Below are positions 23,352-36,240 of a DNA stretch of 64,000 bases, in pieces (within the stretch, counting starts at the first letter, position 1; the number at the start of each line of letters is the position of its first letter). The stretch is from Caprimulgus europaeus (lineage: Eukaryota > Chordata > Aves > Caprimulgiformes > Caprimulgidae), in assembly GCA_907165065.1 (NCBI GenBank), contig OU015523.1, forward strand, positions 25,695,834-25,759,833, given 5' to 3'. The notes beneath the pieces were generated by a model, which worked only from the letters and a program-made list of their open reading frames with translations, searched no databases and was not told the origin of the DNA. Both the position numbers and the translations under genes were made by a program.

Positions 23352-25800
23352 ATAAAATCATAAAATCATAGAATGGTTAAAGTTGGAACGGACCTTAAAG
23401 ATCATCTAATTCCAACCCCCCTGCCATCAGAAAGGACACCTTTCACTAGACCAGGTTGCTCAGAGCTTCATCCAACCTGGCCTTGCACACTTCCAGGGAG
23501 GGAGCATCCACAGCTTCTCTGGGCAACCTGTTCCAGTGCCTCACCACCCTCACAGTGAAGAATTTCTTCCTAATATCTCATCTAAACCTCCCCTCTTTCA
23601 GCTTAGAGCCATTACCCCTTGTTCTATCACTACCCGCCCTTTTAAAAAGTCCCTCCCCAGCTTCCTTGTAGGCCCCTTCAGGTACTGGAAGGCCGTTATA
23701 AGATCTTCCCAGAGCCTCCTCTTTTCCAGGCTGAACAGCCCCAACTCTCCCAGCCTGTCCTCGTAGGAGAGGTGCTCCAGCCCTCGGATCATCATCGTGG
23801 CCTCCTCTGGACCTATTCTAACTGGTCCATGTCTTTCTCATGTTTGGGGCTCCAGAACTGGATGCAGTGCTCCAGGTGGGGCCTTACGAGAGTGGAGTAG
23901 AGGGGCAGAATCACCTCCCTCGACCTGCTGGCCACACTTCTCTTGATGCAGCCCAGGATATGGTTGGCCTTCTGGGCTGCCAGCACACATTGCTGGCTCA
24001 TGTTGAGTTTCTCGTCCACCACCACTCCCAAGTCCTTCTCTTCAGAGCTGGTTTCAAGCCACTCATTGCCCAGCCTGTATTTACGTTTGGGATTGCCTCT
24101 ACTCAGGTGCAGGACCTTGCATTTGGCCTTGTTGAACTTCATCAGGTTGGCACAGGCCCACCTCTCCAGCTTGTCAATGTCCCTCTGGATGGCGTCCCGT
24201 CCCTCCAGCGTGTCAATTGCACCACACAGCTTGGTGTCATTGGCAAACTTGCTGAGGGTGCACTCAATCCCCCTGTCCATGTCACTGACAAAGATGCTAA
24301 GCAGCACCGGCCCCAGAACCAACCCCTGAGGGACACCACTTGTCACTGATCTCCACCTCCACTGAGCTGTTGACCGCAACTCTTTGAGTGCATCCATCCA
24401 GCCAATTCCTTATCCACCAAGTGGTCCATCTATCAAATGGATGTGTCTCCAACTTAGAGACAAGGATGTCGGGCAGGACAGTGTTAAATGCCTTGCACAA
24501 GTCCCGGTAGATGACATCAGTTGCTTTAGCCTTATCCACCAATGCTGTAACCCTGTCACAAAAGGCCACCAGATTGTTCAGGCACAATTTGCCCTTGGTG
24601 AAGCCATGCTGGTTGTTATCAATGAGCTTTTCATTTTCCATGTGCTTTAGCATATTTTCTAGGAGTATCTGCTCCATGATCTTGCCTGGCACTGAGGTGA
24701 GACTGACTGGCCTGTAGTTCCCTGGGTCTTCCTTATTTTCCTTTTTAAAAATGGGGGTTATGTTCCCCCTTTTCCACTCTGTGGGAACTTCACCAGACTT
24801 CCAGGACTTCTCAAATATGATGGATAAAGGCTCCACAACTTCATCTGCCAGTTCCCTCAGGACCTGTGGATACAAGTCTCATGGACTTGACCACCTTCAG
24901 GTTCCTTAGGTGGTCCCAAACCTGATCTTTTCCTACAATGGTCGGTTCTTTATGCTCCCAGACCCTTCCTTGACCTTCTGCAACCTGGGTAATGTTACGG
25001 GAGCCTTTGCCAGTGAAGATTAAGACAAAAAAGTCATTGAACACCTCAGCCTTCTCAGTGTCCCGGATGAACAGGTCTCCCATTGCCTTCCAGAGAGGGC
25101 CCATATTTTCCCTGGTTTTGTTTTTTTCCTCGATGTACCCATAGAATTTTTTTTTGTTGCTCTTGACATCCCTGACCAAATTTAATTCTATCAGGGCCTT
25201 AGTTTCTCTAACCTGAACCCTGGCCACTCAGGCAATTTCTCTGTATTTCTCACAGGCTACCCGTCCTTCCTTCCACCCTCTGTAGGCTTCTTTTTTGATC
25301 TTAAGTTTGTTCAGAAGCTTCCTGTCCATCCATGAAGGCCTCCTACTGTTTGTGCCTGCCTTCCTCTTTGTTGGGATACAGTGCTCTTGAGCTTGGAGAA
25401 CTCGGAGATCCTTGAGTATTAGCCAGTTGTCCTGAGTCCCTCTTCCCTCCAGGAATTTATGCCACAGTACCTGACCAAGCAATCCCATACTGAATGCAGT
25501 TTCTAGTGCAGTCTGTGTCTCCTGCTGTTGCATTTTCACAGGCATTTTCATGAAGTGGCTAGCAAGGTAACTTCTAATAGGTTTTATCCTTGACAATCCT
25601 TTCCATTTCTTTGAGCAGTTCACCCAAATCCTTCTCAGAGTCACAGAGCAGTTGGTCTCTGCCCTTACACCCAACCCAAATACTCAGTGAGAGCAGCCTG
25701 CCCAGCACTGCCAGCCCACCCAGAGCTCTTGAAGCCAGCGGGGCTGCTGGGTCAGATGGAAAACTACTGTCCCAGACAGTACAGCTGATGCCTAAAGGAA
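23352..25800 (-). mobile_element. CR1 LINE, 5'-truncated, largest in window
   Basis: The 3' end is at the left. Three 8-bp units, ATAAAATC, ATAAAATC and ATAGAATG, occupy 23352-23375, the diagnostic tandem CR1 terminus. Going right, ORF2 is read backwards: C-terminal tail, reverse transcriptase, then the linker upstream of the RT ([20 protein letters not shown] and [18 protein letters not shown], to about 25390). CR1 similarity is clear to about 25450. The stretch from there to 25800 is uncertain, because I could not recognise endonuclease motifs in it. A complete CR1 is about 4.5 kb, so roughly half is missing from the 5' side. No target-site duplication is visible, which is usual for CR1. 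Confidence 0.9.
23813..25674 (-). pseudogene. CR1 ORF2 reverse transcriptase remnant
   Basis: The intact protein would be the endonuclease/reverse transcriptase that copies CR1 RNA at its target site. The pieces, 5' to 3' on the minus strand, are as follows. 25674 to about 24870 is the pre-RT linker, with an in-frame TGA at 25228-25230. 24875 to about 24350 is the RT fingers and palm, with [30 protein letters not shown] and motif A reading DLCKAFNTV. About 24370 to 23813 is the rest of the palm and thumb, with [12 protein letters not shown] and motif C reading FANDTKL. Successive pieces lie in different frames, so there are at least two frameshifts here, and another frame change separates the tail at 23795-23598. 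In related copies motif A has FDTV and motif C FADD. The Asp-to-Asn changes in both, with the stops, mean no active enzyme. Confidence 0.9.
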
Positions 25801-28669
25801 GCAAAAGGCAGCAAAAGAATCAGAACACAGAAAATAAAGACACAGGAACCCTCTTAAACCCCTATGTTTCTTGAATACCTTTTTCTTTAATCTTCTATAT
25901 CTTGGAAAGAATAAAAGTGGACTCTTAGGAGGTGGGGAGACTTGGAAAAGTATATATGCAAATGCTATGAATAAATCATGCCTTCATTGATCGTGCACAC
26001 TAAACATCCACCTCTTTGAGAGATCTGTATGGCTACAAGAATTTTTAGCAGGTTTCTATATGTACAGCGTATTAATGTTGGTATAATAATAAACATACTC
26101 TGAATGCAAAGATCAGCTAGAGCCAGGCCTGCTAAGGGAATGAAAAAAAAAAAATATCTGAAAGACCTCTCATAGGATATATATTTCAAGTACCTCCAGA
26201 TGTAGTGACACTCAGTGCAGCTTAGAAGGGATAGGTGAGGAAAGTGATCTGCAGTTGCTTAAGCCTCTGTGCTGTGGCCTTTACGGTACCCAAGCAACAA
26301 GAGTGCATTTCTTTTTATGCAGAGGGCATGTGTCTTTCAAAGATACATCTTGCCAGCAGACAGGGAAAAAATGACAAGTAAGTATGAGATATGAGTGCTG
26401 AACAGGGGCCATTTGTGACAAAGATACACCCTGGAAGGGTGAGTGAGAAGTGGTCCAGCAGAAGATGTGTGAGTGCCTGTGTGTGTCCTGGCAGCAAAGA
26501 GGGAAACAAGGCACTTCACAGAGAAAGCCAAGTCTAGGATCTGCCAAAGATACTGGGAGATTTGTCCAGCCAACAGAGCTGTCAGTCTAAGTGTTCATTT
26601 AATTTGACAAAGAAAAACTGAAGACTGAAATTCTTGCTTTTTACATATTTTTAAAAAATATTTTTCTAAAACCACTGACCTTCAATACCTTCAGAAGGGG
26701 CCAGTGAGATCTGAGGTCCTGCTTTCTGAATACCCATATGGAGTCCAAATGACTTATTTTCATCAAACTCTGTACCTTTAAGTATAAGACACCATGGGTC
26801 CAGTGTAGATGGTACTTCCACTTGATGCAAGATTTTCCAATTCAGAGTTGGGGAAAAAAAGAAGGATAGAAATACATTGTATGTTTCCCAGTGCCAAATG
26901 TAAGCTTTTTTTGTAAATGTAGAGCAGTTAAGAAATAGTTTTGACTAAGCTGACATTTTTATTGTTCTTTAAACATTAATGATATTAAAAATGTAATTTT
27001 TATTTTCATTCATTTTGCCACCCTGTTTTTCTAAATGTGACAATTCATTTGCTTCAGAACCATGTTTTGTTAACTTTTGCAGTAAATCAAACAAAGGAGA
27101 GGTTGAAAGAAATGGAAAGTTATTAAACAAATAGTAATATTTTCATAAAGGGGAGAGGGAAAAATTTACTTCATCTTCAAATGATATACAGAAACTGTTT
27201 TCTGGCAAGCCATTTTGGCACAATTCCTCCTTTGGATCTCATCACTGGTAATAGACTGTCTGCTACAGGTCTTGAGGAGCCCAGTGAATTTTCTGGTTTT
27301 GATTTGAATCAAACACAACTGAAGTATCTAAAGTAACAGTCCTTATTTTATAGCTTTGATGCCTGGAGAAATTAGAGGTTCCTATGTTATCTCAAGCAAA
27401 CCACCATTGGTTTATGTTCTCTAAAATGCTACTTTTGCACTGGGAGTACATCTTTACTTCACTGCTTGTTTATGACCCTAATCACACCATTGCATCAATG
27501 GCCAAATCTTACTTCTTACCTAAGAGTCAAAATGTGTATTTTTCAGGAAATTATAAATGGTCACTGAGAAGATTTGATGGATTACATCTTTGCCAGGTAA
27601 TTGACAGAACACTGCTGAAAAAGCAGTTTACACTTTGGAAAATAAAGTGAGAAGTCTCAACATTTCCCAAATGTTTTTTGAGAGGCGGATTAACAAAATT
27701 ATTTTCAATTAATCTTGAGAGTTAAAATGGAAATAATTGCAGCTCTGATTTCATGTTTATTCAGGGGGGAGTGTGAGTAGGTGTACACGTGCACATGTGC
27801 ATTTTTGCAGAACAGAAACCTCTTGACTTACAGCAGGTATGAACTGGGTTTCTCTTGTCACCCTATCATATGAGCCTCAAGTGGTGTGTCTAGCCCTGGT
27901 TTCAGGATTTCCTCTTGTTTAAGCCTGGAATTATAGTGTTAAAAAAAATCTTGACAATCTCAATAAACTAAACTGAGTAGAAGTCAGGTAGGCAAGGTAC
28001 CAATCACTATAGCTCAACAGAAAACAGGGCTATGTGATTTTTACTAGTCAGGATCTAGCATAACTGAAAGAGAGGTGGATTAAAACTAATATCTCCTTGC
28101 AGTGTTGTGGTAACGTATAGGAAGCAAAAAGTAAAATTTGAGATTAAGTACAGAGTGCAAAGAAACATATATTGACAAGTACTCAAGATTTAGGCCACCT
28201 GTGTAAGTGGCTCAAAACATCTCATTCTCCACTATATTTGCTTTGTCTTCCCCCATCAACTCCCTATACATCAAGTGACTAATAGTGATTGTCATTAATG
28301 GGTTTCTCTGTGCAAATAAACTTGCCTTTGTATTTTAATTGTACTGCTCCCAAGCAAATTTGAACACAGAATATTTGGTTGTGTTAAATTACCTGTTCTG
28401 GGAACATTCAGTAAAGCAAGCTCTTTGACATTTAATATATTTTATTTATGTAGAAATTAAAAATTCCTCGATTTGTGGATAGGCAGTACAATTTTTTCCC
28501 ATCATAATACGGGGAAAACAATTCACAAGGTCCCAGTTACAGACTGTGAGACAACACACATTTTCAGATTTCATTTAGAGAAATCATTCTACAAGAAGAG
28601 GACAAGAGCTATTCCCTTTTCGGGGACAGGATTAGGTGTCCTAACTTCAGTCCCACTGTCTCCCTCAGG

Positions 28670-28689
28670 AAAAAAAAAAAAAAAAAAAA
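28670..28689. repeat. Homopolymer A20
   Basis: An uninterrupted A run after CTCCCTCAGG. No retrocopy or poly(A) signal is recognised upstream. Confidence 0.9.
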
Positions 28690-30319
28690 GGTTGTAAGGT
28701 TGTGCAGGAACTGCTCAGTGACAGCCATCTGCCCTTCACATTCCTGCTGTACTTTCTAGTCTCCCACTAGGACTTGCTCTATGAAGCAAGGAATATACAA
28801 TACATCTTCCCCTACCAAAAAGAGTAGCTTCTAGCTTCCCCTTTACTTTTACCTTCACACTGCACCAGAAACATAAGTAGAATAAGAGCTGATTTAGAGA
28901 TAATTAGAGGTTTCTCTCTGGGAAGAAGAGCTTACACCCAGATAGCAACATTTTACTAGCAGTGTGTGCTGGCCACAGAGCACAAGAGTCAAAGGGAGGT
29001 AAGTTCAGGGAATAAAATGCTGGAGAGTCTTTCAACAGGAAAACGACCCTTGTCTGTACTGTAATAGATGGATGTGATCTTAAAAGGCAAAATAAACCCA
29101 TAAAACTCTTTATCTAAACAGAGCTACAACAAGAGCCAAAAGAACCCTTATTTTTTTTTACATGACAGTGCAGAAGGACTCAATGGAGTAATCGTCGCCC
29201 TTTCCAGGCTTGACGCTTACAGTCTGGCACATCAGGAGCAATCTTTGTCTTTCAACCAAGTGAAGCCATTCCTTGAAAAGTTCTATTACACAGAACACAA
29301 CAAAATTAAAAGATTCTGCTACTGATTTTCAGTCATACAAGTAGAGAAGAGGGGCAATTTTTATTAGAATTTATGACTAAAACATTTGGAAAAAGTGTCA
29401 AGCTGAAGATAGAGCTTTTATCCCTTGCTTCCATTTCTATTATTTCATGCCAGAAAGGTAAACAATTTCAAATATAGCAAAAGTAGGGAAAATTTGTCAC
29501 CTCCAGGAAACCTATGAAGTACAAAATTACTCACGCTGTTTGGGGGCCCTAGCACAAAAAAAAGCCAAAGGGGCCGCAAACCTCTATTAATCAAATAGTC
29601 CACACTCAAAGACAGATGTTTGTGACTCATGCAGCCATGCTGTGTGCCCATTTCCTCTCTCTCAATAAACAAGACAAGACTAAGTACATGGGAACAATTC
29701 ATATAATCCTGGTAATATAGCAGAATTACCATTTTCTTTCCTTTCAGAATAGCATTCAAGATGTGGAAATAGAAGAATTTCAATGGGTAGTTTTTCTATG
29801 TTCTAAAATTTTTATTGTACCAGTGAGAAGAGCATAATGGTACATAACGGGTCCAAAACATGACAGAAGAGGTAGTAACTATAGATGTTTCCACAGACAC
29901 TATCTTTCTACTTAAATATTAAGACTTACCATAAAACTGTTACAGAATGTATAACTCTGCAATCTAAGTTTCCTGATATATGCAGGATCAAAGAGGATAA
30001 CTGATGCAATTTTGTTTAGTGCTTTCTGACATAGATTTTATTATGTCAGAACCATCTTCTGAAATTTTTCAGTGTATAAAGCCAACTGAATATATGCAAT
30101 TTTAATGTCCATTTAGTATCACATCTGCGATCAGTACAATTACTACTTTTCTTCTCTTTGGTCCTCCTTATATTAAACATATAAATATATATATGTAAAT
30201 GTATGTGCATGTTTGAATGTTTCTAAAAGGCCATTTTCTTTAAGATTTTTTGTTTTGAGTTTAAGAATATCACCTGCATGGCTTTTCATACCATGTCATC
30301 TGTGTGGCTCATAAACCTT

Positions 30320-30440
30320 GATTGCATTTATCCTCATGTAACCCTCTGAAGCAGAGCTGTTCTGTCAACCTGCATTTTGCAGGAGGAACCAAGTCCAAAT
30401 TATAATAGACAATTCAAGGAATTTGGGAAGGTTGTAACAG
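30320..30440 (+). mobile_element. Possible MIR-like SINE relic
   Basis: TTTATCCTCATGTAACCCTC, then GCATTTTGCAGGAGGAACCA and AGTCCAAATTATAA weakly follow the order of the MIR 'cctcacaacaaccctgtgag ... attttacagatgaggaaac' segment. Similarity is poor and the right part is not convincing. Confidence 0.25.
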
Positions 30441-33400
30441 AGACTATTTTTGTTCTGGGATGTACCATGGTCTTCTCCAGTGCTTTGGTCCCCTGGTCAT
30501 GTGAAAGTTGTTATTTATCCACACACTCTGATAATGGAGCAATGAGAGATGTAGGTGTACAGGCACATGCAGAGCACAGGAGTGAGAGCTGGGTGAACAT
30601 CAGTACTCCTGGATTAGTGTAATTGACCTCATTTTCTTAAATGTAGATGTTATCAGTGTCTCTGTATGTCTAATATTGCTTTTGGGAAACTGACACACAC
30701 ATAAACTGGCTCTGTACCCATCCTGCCTGCTGGTGCCTACACTGTTCCTTTCTAGGAACGTAACTCTGTAAGCAGCTCCATCAGTTTGCACTATGCTCGT
30801 CTTTCACCTGGTGATTGCTCAAGTGGGAGCACGGAAAGAAAGCACAGTTTCACGTATCACTGTTTCCCAGCAGATTACCTAATAAGATCATTGGCAATTT
30901 GACTCACACCAAAACAAACCCTAACCACATGAAAATACACTTTATGTACAATGTACTGCTTCTATGCTGTTTCTTTTGGTAGCACAAATTCCAGCATGAT
31001 TTAACCTCCTTCAGGTGACAGACTTTTCTGCTAATATGTACTTCTAGGAGGAAGCCAAATTCAACATTATTCATGCCATGAAGAATCTCACTGACTTCAC
31101 CTCACTTTTGTGCTCCTTTGTGTTTAGGTTGCAACTGTGGGTACGACGAGACAAAGAATCTATTTATATTTGTAATTGAGAGGCTTATTGAGAAAAGGAG
31201 GGAGCAGGTGGGTTGCTAAGGCAGACATTGGAAATTTCTCAACCGAGTAACCCCCAGCACTATTTTCAGGTTTTTTTAATGAAAAATTCTCAACTACCAG
31301 CTGCCAATGATGCAGGGAAATGTTGGGTGACTTTTCTTTATTTGGAAAAAATAAGTTGTTAGTAACATATGCAATACTCCTTTTCCTGTCTGGGCATGGC
31401 AGAGTGCCATAGATGAGCACAGCTAGGAGGCCAGTCACTGCAATCCACCACAGATTTGTCCCTGTAAATCAGACAGCAGCATTTAATAGAAGCTGTCTGA
31501 GATGATTTTTCAGAACAGTATGGCAAAGGCAGCAACTAAAACTTTTCCTTGGCTTCCAACTGAGAAGAAATCTACTCCCCTCATGTAAAATCAAGCTCCA
31601 CATTATACGGGTAACATTATATTAACCATGACCTAAAAATCCATACTCCCATTACTCTGCTGTTTCCTGCAAGATCAGGCTAAATGTAGCAGTTCTCCAT
31701 TATTTTGATCTCTACTCCTGCATTTCTTTCTCTTTGGACAAATTTCTAAGCCTGCCCTGTAAAGATCTTTGAATAATGGATTTATGCTTTGTACCATTTC
31801 ACATAACTAGAGACTTCCAGTATTCTTGACTCTTCCTGAGTTGGTCCTCTATCATTACCTTTCAGCTCCTCATAATGCTTTCTTTCCTTGGTTTCATTTA
31901 CACTGGCCAATCTCAGCCTAGTGTGGACAGGCAGATGAAGACTTGTTGGACTTGCTGTGGCCGTTTCCCAGGTAGAGACCGTTTGACTTGTTCCCTGAAT
32001 ACAGGTCAAAATCTGTCTTCATACTTTAATGAGCTCTTCTTACTTAGACACAGAAGTCATGTGCTTTCCCCTTTCCCCAAGAAGCCTACTGCTTGCATAA
32101 CTTAGTAACCAGAAACCTTGAAGTCTAGTCCCTCCCAGGACATGGAGCAGAAGGATTAGGGGCAAGGTTTTACAGACTTTTGAGATAGCACTTAACAACT
32201 CTGCAAGTATGAGCTTAATTCTGTGTATTTAAATAATTGTTTACTGAAGAATGATCAAAAAAAGGAAAGATACCAAAGACAAACTCTTGTGTCTTGTGTT
32301 CTTCACTTTCAGCTGAAGACAACAGCTCTGCTTAAGAATGTATGGAAGTGTGGGAGGCTGCTTAGAGAACTGTAGTTAGCCAAAGAAGCTGGATTTGCAG
32401 TCTGTGGGAAAATGAGAACTCTTGAATTTGGTTTCAGCCCAAACAGGACAAAAAAATAAAGAAAAAATAAATACAACAAGCTCAAAAATCCTCAAGAGCT
32501 GGAAGCTCCCTGAATCTTTTAGCAACTCAGTAAAACTGAGAAAATATAAGTTTCATATAACAGCTGCAGGGGTCACACAAGGATGCTGGTCCTAGGCAGA
32601 CTTGTTAACAGGCCACCCATGGCCAAGGTCGTAGAGCTCCCCGCACCCCCAAATGCAGGGAGGAACTGCCAAATCCAGCCGTGAAGCAACACTTCCTTGC
32701 TTCCTCAGTGAATTTTCAACCAGTAATAATAACTGTACTTGCAACAGCATGCCTCAGTCTTGGAGAGCAGATGTACTCAGTTTTAAAGAGAGGAGTAATC
32801 AGTGCTTGCCATCACCACAACTAGTCCAGACTAACCATAGCAGTGACTTTGTCTGTGCTGCACATTTTATTAAGTTGTGAAACATTTCAGAATTAACGTT
32901 GCTGTATTCCCCTGCTTAGTATCTTCTTTTTTTTTTTTCAACGTTTTGAGCCATTAAAAATGTGTTTTAACAAACCAGTTAAAAAAAAACAGATTTTTAT
33001 CACTAATCTTGGTGATTCAGAAAAAAATTGGTTATTTTACATAGTAAGGTCCCATTGAATCTCCATTATGAAGGCTAATGGAAAACCCCATTAGATTATC
33101 ATTTGACGTCAAATTTGGCACAACGTAACCTACAAACATCTGACTCACAGTGTTAGCAGAGACTTGGAAAGTTCCAAGGAATCTTTCCTGTATTTAAACC
33201 AATATAATTCCCTGGGAAAGAACAAATCCAAAAACAAACTTGTCTTAAGAATTTTTCTTGTGGTCCCATTTGGGAAGGGATTGGCCTTCTCTCAGGGAAC
33301 TGGTGGGGAATTCCCTTTGAGTTATTACGGAGAATGAAAATGAACACTGTGGTTTATTCAGTAGCTCTAGTAGGTAGTTTCCTACAAATGGGAAATAATA

Positions 33401-33702
33401 ACTTGTACTTAACAACTGTGGTGATTAACTGGATTTTTTTGTAATGAATTTATTTCCCAGTACTTTGCTATGGTATCAATTAGTGAATCTAATTTATATG
33501 TAGCACACATACACATATACAAATTATATTTAGGTTTATCTGCAGATTTTTCAACATGAAAAAGCATTTTGGCCTTAAACACAACATACTTCTTTTCACA
33601 AGTTTTCAGATCCCAATCCATAGCCTGTTACATTGTAAGAAAATTATTGCAGCACTAGAGGAAAATAAGGTCTTCCATTGTTAAAAGACAGAATTTGCTT
33701 TG

Positions 33703-33726
33703 AAAAAAAAAAAAAAAAAAAAAAAA
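33703..33726. repeat. Homopolymer A24
   Basis: An uninterrupted A run following TTGCTTTG. No associated gene copy is recognised. Confidence 0.9.
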
Positions 33727-34212
33727 GATTTAGGCTTTTCCAGACATGGAAATTGCAGTATTACTTGTCTATCAGTAAAGATGCATGAGTGTGAAATGAC
33801 TAATATAAACAACACCAGCTTATTACCATTATCAGATGGGGTAATTTATACACCTTCAGAAATCATTATTTCAAGTTTCAATATTTAATTATAAAAGGAA
33901 TATGAGGGATAGCAATGTAAGCAGCCAGAAACAAACAACAAAGTATAACAATATGGCAGGTAAAAAATATTTTTTAAAAAATTTAATTGTTCATTGTAGC
34001 AAAGACAGTGCTTCTTCGGTAGGTTTTCTTGGTGCCTGGTTTTATAGCAATATGGTAGGAAAAACAACTGCAAGAAGCTTGCTCTAGGCTTCACTCTGAG
34101 TCAATAGGCAACAGGGTCTGGATGAGATTTCTGAAAGTATAGGATACCAGGTACACCCTAAATACTGCTCAATTACTCAATAGCAGGAAAGTAATTAGTT
34201 AATTATAGATAG

Positions 34213-34433
34213 ATCAGATATTAGGAAAAACTTCTTCACTGAAAGGTAGCTAAGCATTGGAAGAGGCTGCCCAGAGAGGTGGTGGAGTCACCTTCTCTGG
34301 TGGTATTGAAAAGACCGGTAGACAAGGTGCTTAGGGACATGGTTTAGAGGTGGAATTGGTAGTGATAGCTTAATGGTTGGACTTGGTGATCTCAAAGGTT
34401 TTTTCCAACCACTATGATTCTACAATTCTATGA
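34213..34433 (+). mobile_element. CR1 LINE 3' fragment, plus orientation
   Basis: It begins near GATATTAGGAAAAACTTCTT, continues with GAAGAGGCTGCCCAGAGAGG and TGGTGGAGTCACC, and ends GGTTGGACTTGGTGATCTCA...CAACCACTATGATTCTACAA and ATTCTATG at about 34432. This is the ORF2 tail and 3' end of CR1 in plus orientation, opposite to most CR1 copies here. It encodes recognisable but broken tail phrases (a counterpart of HW.RLPREVV). The older-style ending suggests an older subfamily. Confidence 0.9.
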
Positions 34434-35316
34434 AAAGTAGTTACAACTGAGATGGATGCAGACTGCATTTCACTGATTTCTCTTCCCTCAAGAAACGGAA
34501 TTATAAAGTCTAGTTTCTTGCATTGGCATAGTAAAAAACTGCTGCCAGAATGGGAAAATAGGAATTTTTTTGTTAAATCTATTCCAAACTATAAATAAAT
34601 AAGATGAAATACAATAAAAACATTTTATTGATTTTTCACTGATCTTCATCCATCAAATCTTCAATTTTAAATTATTTTATATTATTTGAAGTAGCTGTTC
34701 ATTTTGAAATACCTATCTTAGTTTCTTAGTTTCAAATACAACATCTCAGAAAATGCTCGGATGTTATTTTGGTAAAAATCTTAAATTTTGTGCATTTTCA
34801 GGTCACTAAAAGAGTTTCAGAAAAAGTAAATATTTTTTCTTTCTCCAGAACAAACTGTGTGATGAAGAACTTGCACAAATCTGATGCTTGTAAAAAACAG
34901 AGTTGGGAAGAGATATAACACTACAGCATGCACAGTTTGGCTGTACCCATGACAGTCTTAGTCATTCATCTGACTCTGTATAATGCCTTTCTGAGGATGA
35001 AATCAGCAAGAGCTTCAAAGCAGCTGAGAGAGCTAACAACACGTTAGGCCTACCTTCTCAACCACTGCAACAACTGGGATTTGTTACCCAAACTTAGATT
35101 TAAACACCTGGGAATGAAGACAAGGACTTTGTAATGTGGAAATGATGATCCTGGGTGCATCAAAACCAAATATTTTAGCTTCTACAAAAACAGTGTCCTT
35201 TTCTTTAGCATGCGGCTCTGGTAAGGGTTGAGGACTATTTCAGAGACCACAATTTTCACTGGCTTAATTAATCAGCTCTTTAAACTCACACAAAGACTTT
35301 ATCTCACAACTAGATT

Positions 35317-35343
35317 TTTCTCAGCCTAAGGAAGGCTGAGAAA
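35317..35343. repeat. Perfect inverted repeat, 11-bp arms
   Basis: TTTCTCAGCCT (35317-35327), a 5-nt spacer AAGGA, then AGGCTGAGAAA (35333-35343). The arms are exactly complementary. Confidence 0.9.
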
Positions 35344-35802
35344 CCTGCTGGCAAGACTTCAAAGAACAAATGGATGCCTATGACCTGTGCCAAGTGATGC
35401 AAAGCTGTCATTAATTTGCTCTGTAAGATTTTTTTTGCTTCCTTATTTTGAACATAACAGTACGATATTTTACCTGAAAGAAGAAACAGTCAAAACATTA
35501 AATTGTTATCATATGACAGAGTTCTTTCCAATTTTCATTTTTCAAATGCATTAATGATGGCTCAGTTGTATTGTGTAGGAAACTCTTCATTCTAATTAAG
35601 ACTGAGAAAATGACTAGACAGGATAAATTCTAAATAAATGTTAATTCACTGAAGAGAATACTTTGAACTGCTTTGTGTACCTTTGAGTAAAGACACAAAT
35701 TTTTTATTATACATCTGTGTTAGCTTAAAAAGACTTAAAAAGTCTTCTGAAACTGTTACAATGGTCTTTAAGCTTTGATACAGATACAATGTTTTTGAAA
35801 AG

Positions 35803-35823
35803 GTGAGTCCTTTAATGACTCAC
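35803..35823. promoter_or_regulatory. Inverted AP-1-like pair
   Basis: GTGAGTC (35803-35809) and GACTCAC (35817-35823) form an inverted repeat. The right-hand half contains a full TGACTCA AP-1 consensus (35816-35822). Function is inferred from motif identity alone. Confidence 0.3.
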
Positions 35824-35879
35824 GAGAAAAATATGTACATCCCACTGTGGAAAAAAATAGTTATGTGCTAATTAAAAGT

Positions 35880-36240
35880 GGAAGCCAGAACTGAATAAAT
35901 TTTGCCTTTTTCCTTTCATCAGGTAAGGGATGCACACTTTTGTTCATACTTTATTCAGTCAAAGCATGTTTTACTAACTGGAATTTGCCTAAACAGGGCA
36001 CGGTGCATATACCGGGAAATTTTAGCAAACCCTTTTTTTTTTCTCCACATTGGTAGCTGTCCTGGAGACGGTTGCTTGTTTCACAAACAACATGCTTATT
36101 TGTTATCTTCACAGAGGAAAATCCTCTAGAACCATTTCACAAGTAAACGTTATTTGCTCTCATTTTATTTACTGCTGAAAAACTTAAATTATGTGGCTTC
36201 CCTGAAGCTCATTGTAAATTAAATTTCATATGGTAAGCCC
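35880..36240. promoter_or_regulatory. Candidate conserved non-coding element
   Basis: A higher-complexity stretch including CCTTTCATCAGGTAAGGGAT, GGGCACGGTGCATATACCGG and GCTTCCCTGAAGCTCATTG. No protein motif is seen in either strand. The call rests on texture only. Confidence 0.15.

Larger units (their letters stand above)
25801..34212. other. Non-genic AT-rich DNA
   Basis: No gene is supported across this 8.4 kb. It contains an A20 run at 28670-28689, an A24 run at 33703-33726 and a possible MIR-like relic near 30320-30440. The overlapping frames at 26281-26573 and the 112-codon frame at 29445-29783 lack recognisable motifs. Confidence 0.55.

Noticed and set aside
23840..24349. 169-codon plus-strand frame (and 128-codon companion)
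   Set aside because: Antisense shadow of the CR1 ORF2 remnant on the minus strand.
29445..29783. 112-codon minus-strand frame with hydrophobic stretches
   Set aside because: Hydrophobicity follows from AT-rich codons; no conserved motif or gene context.
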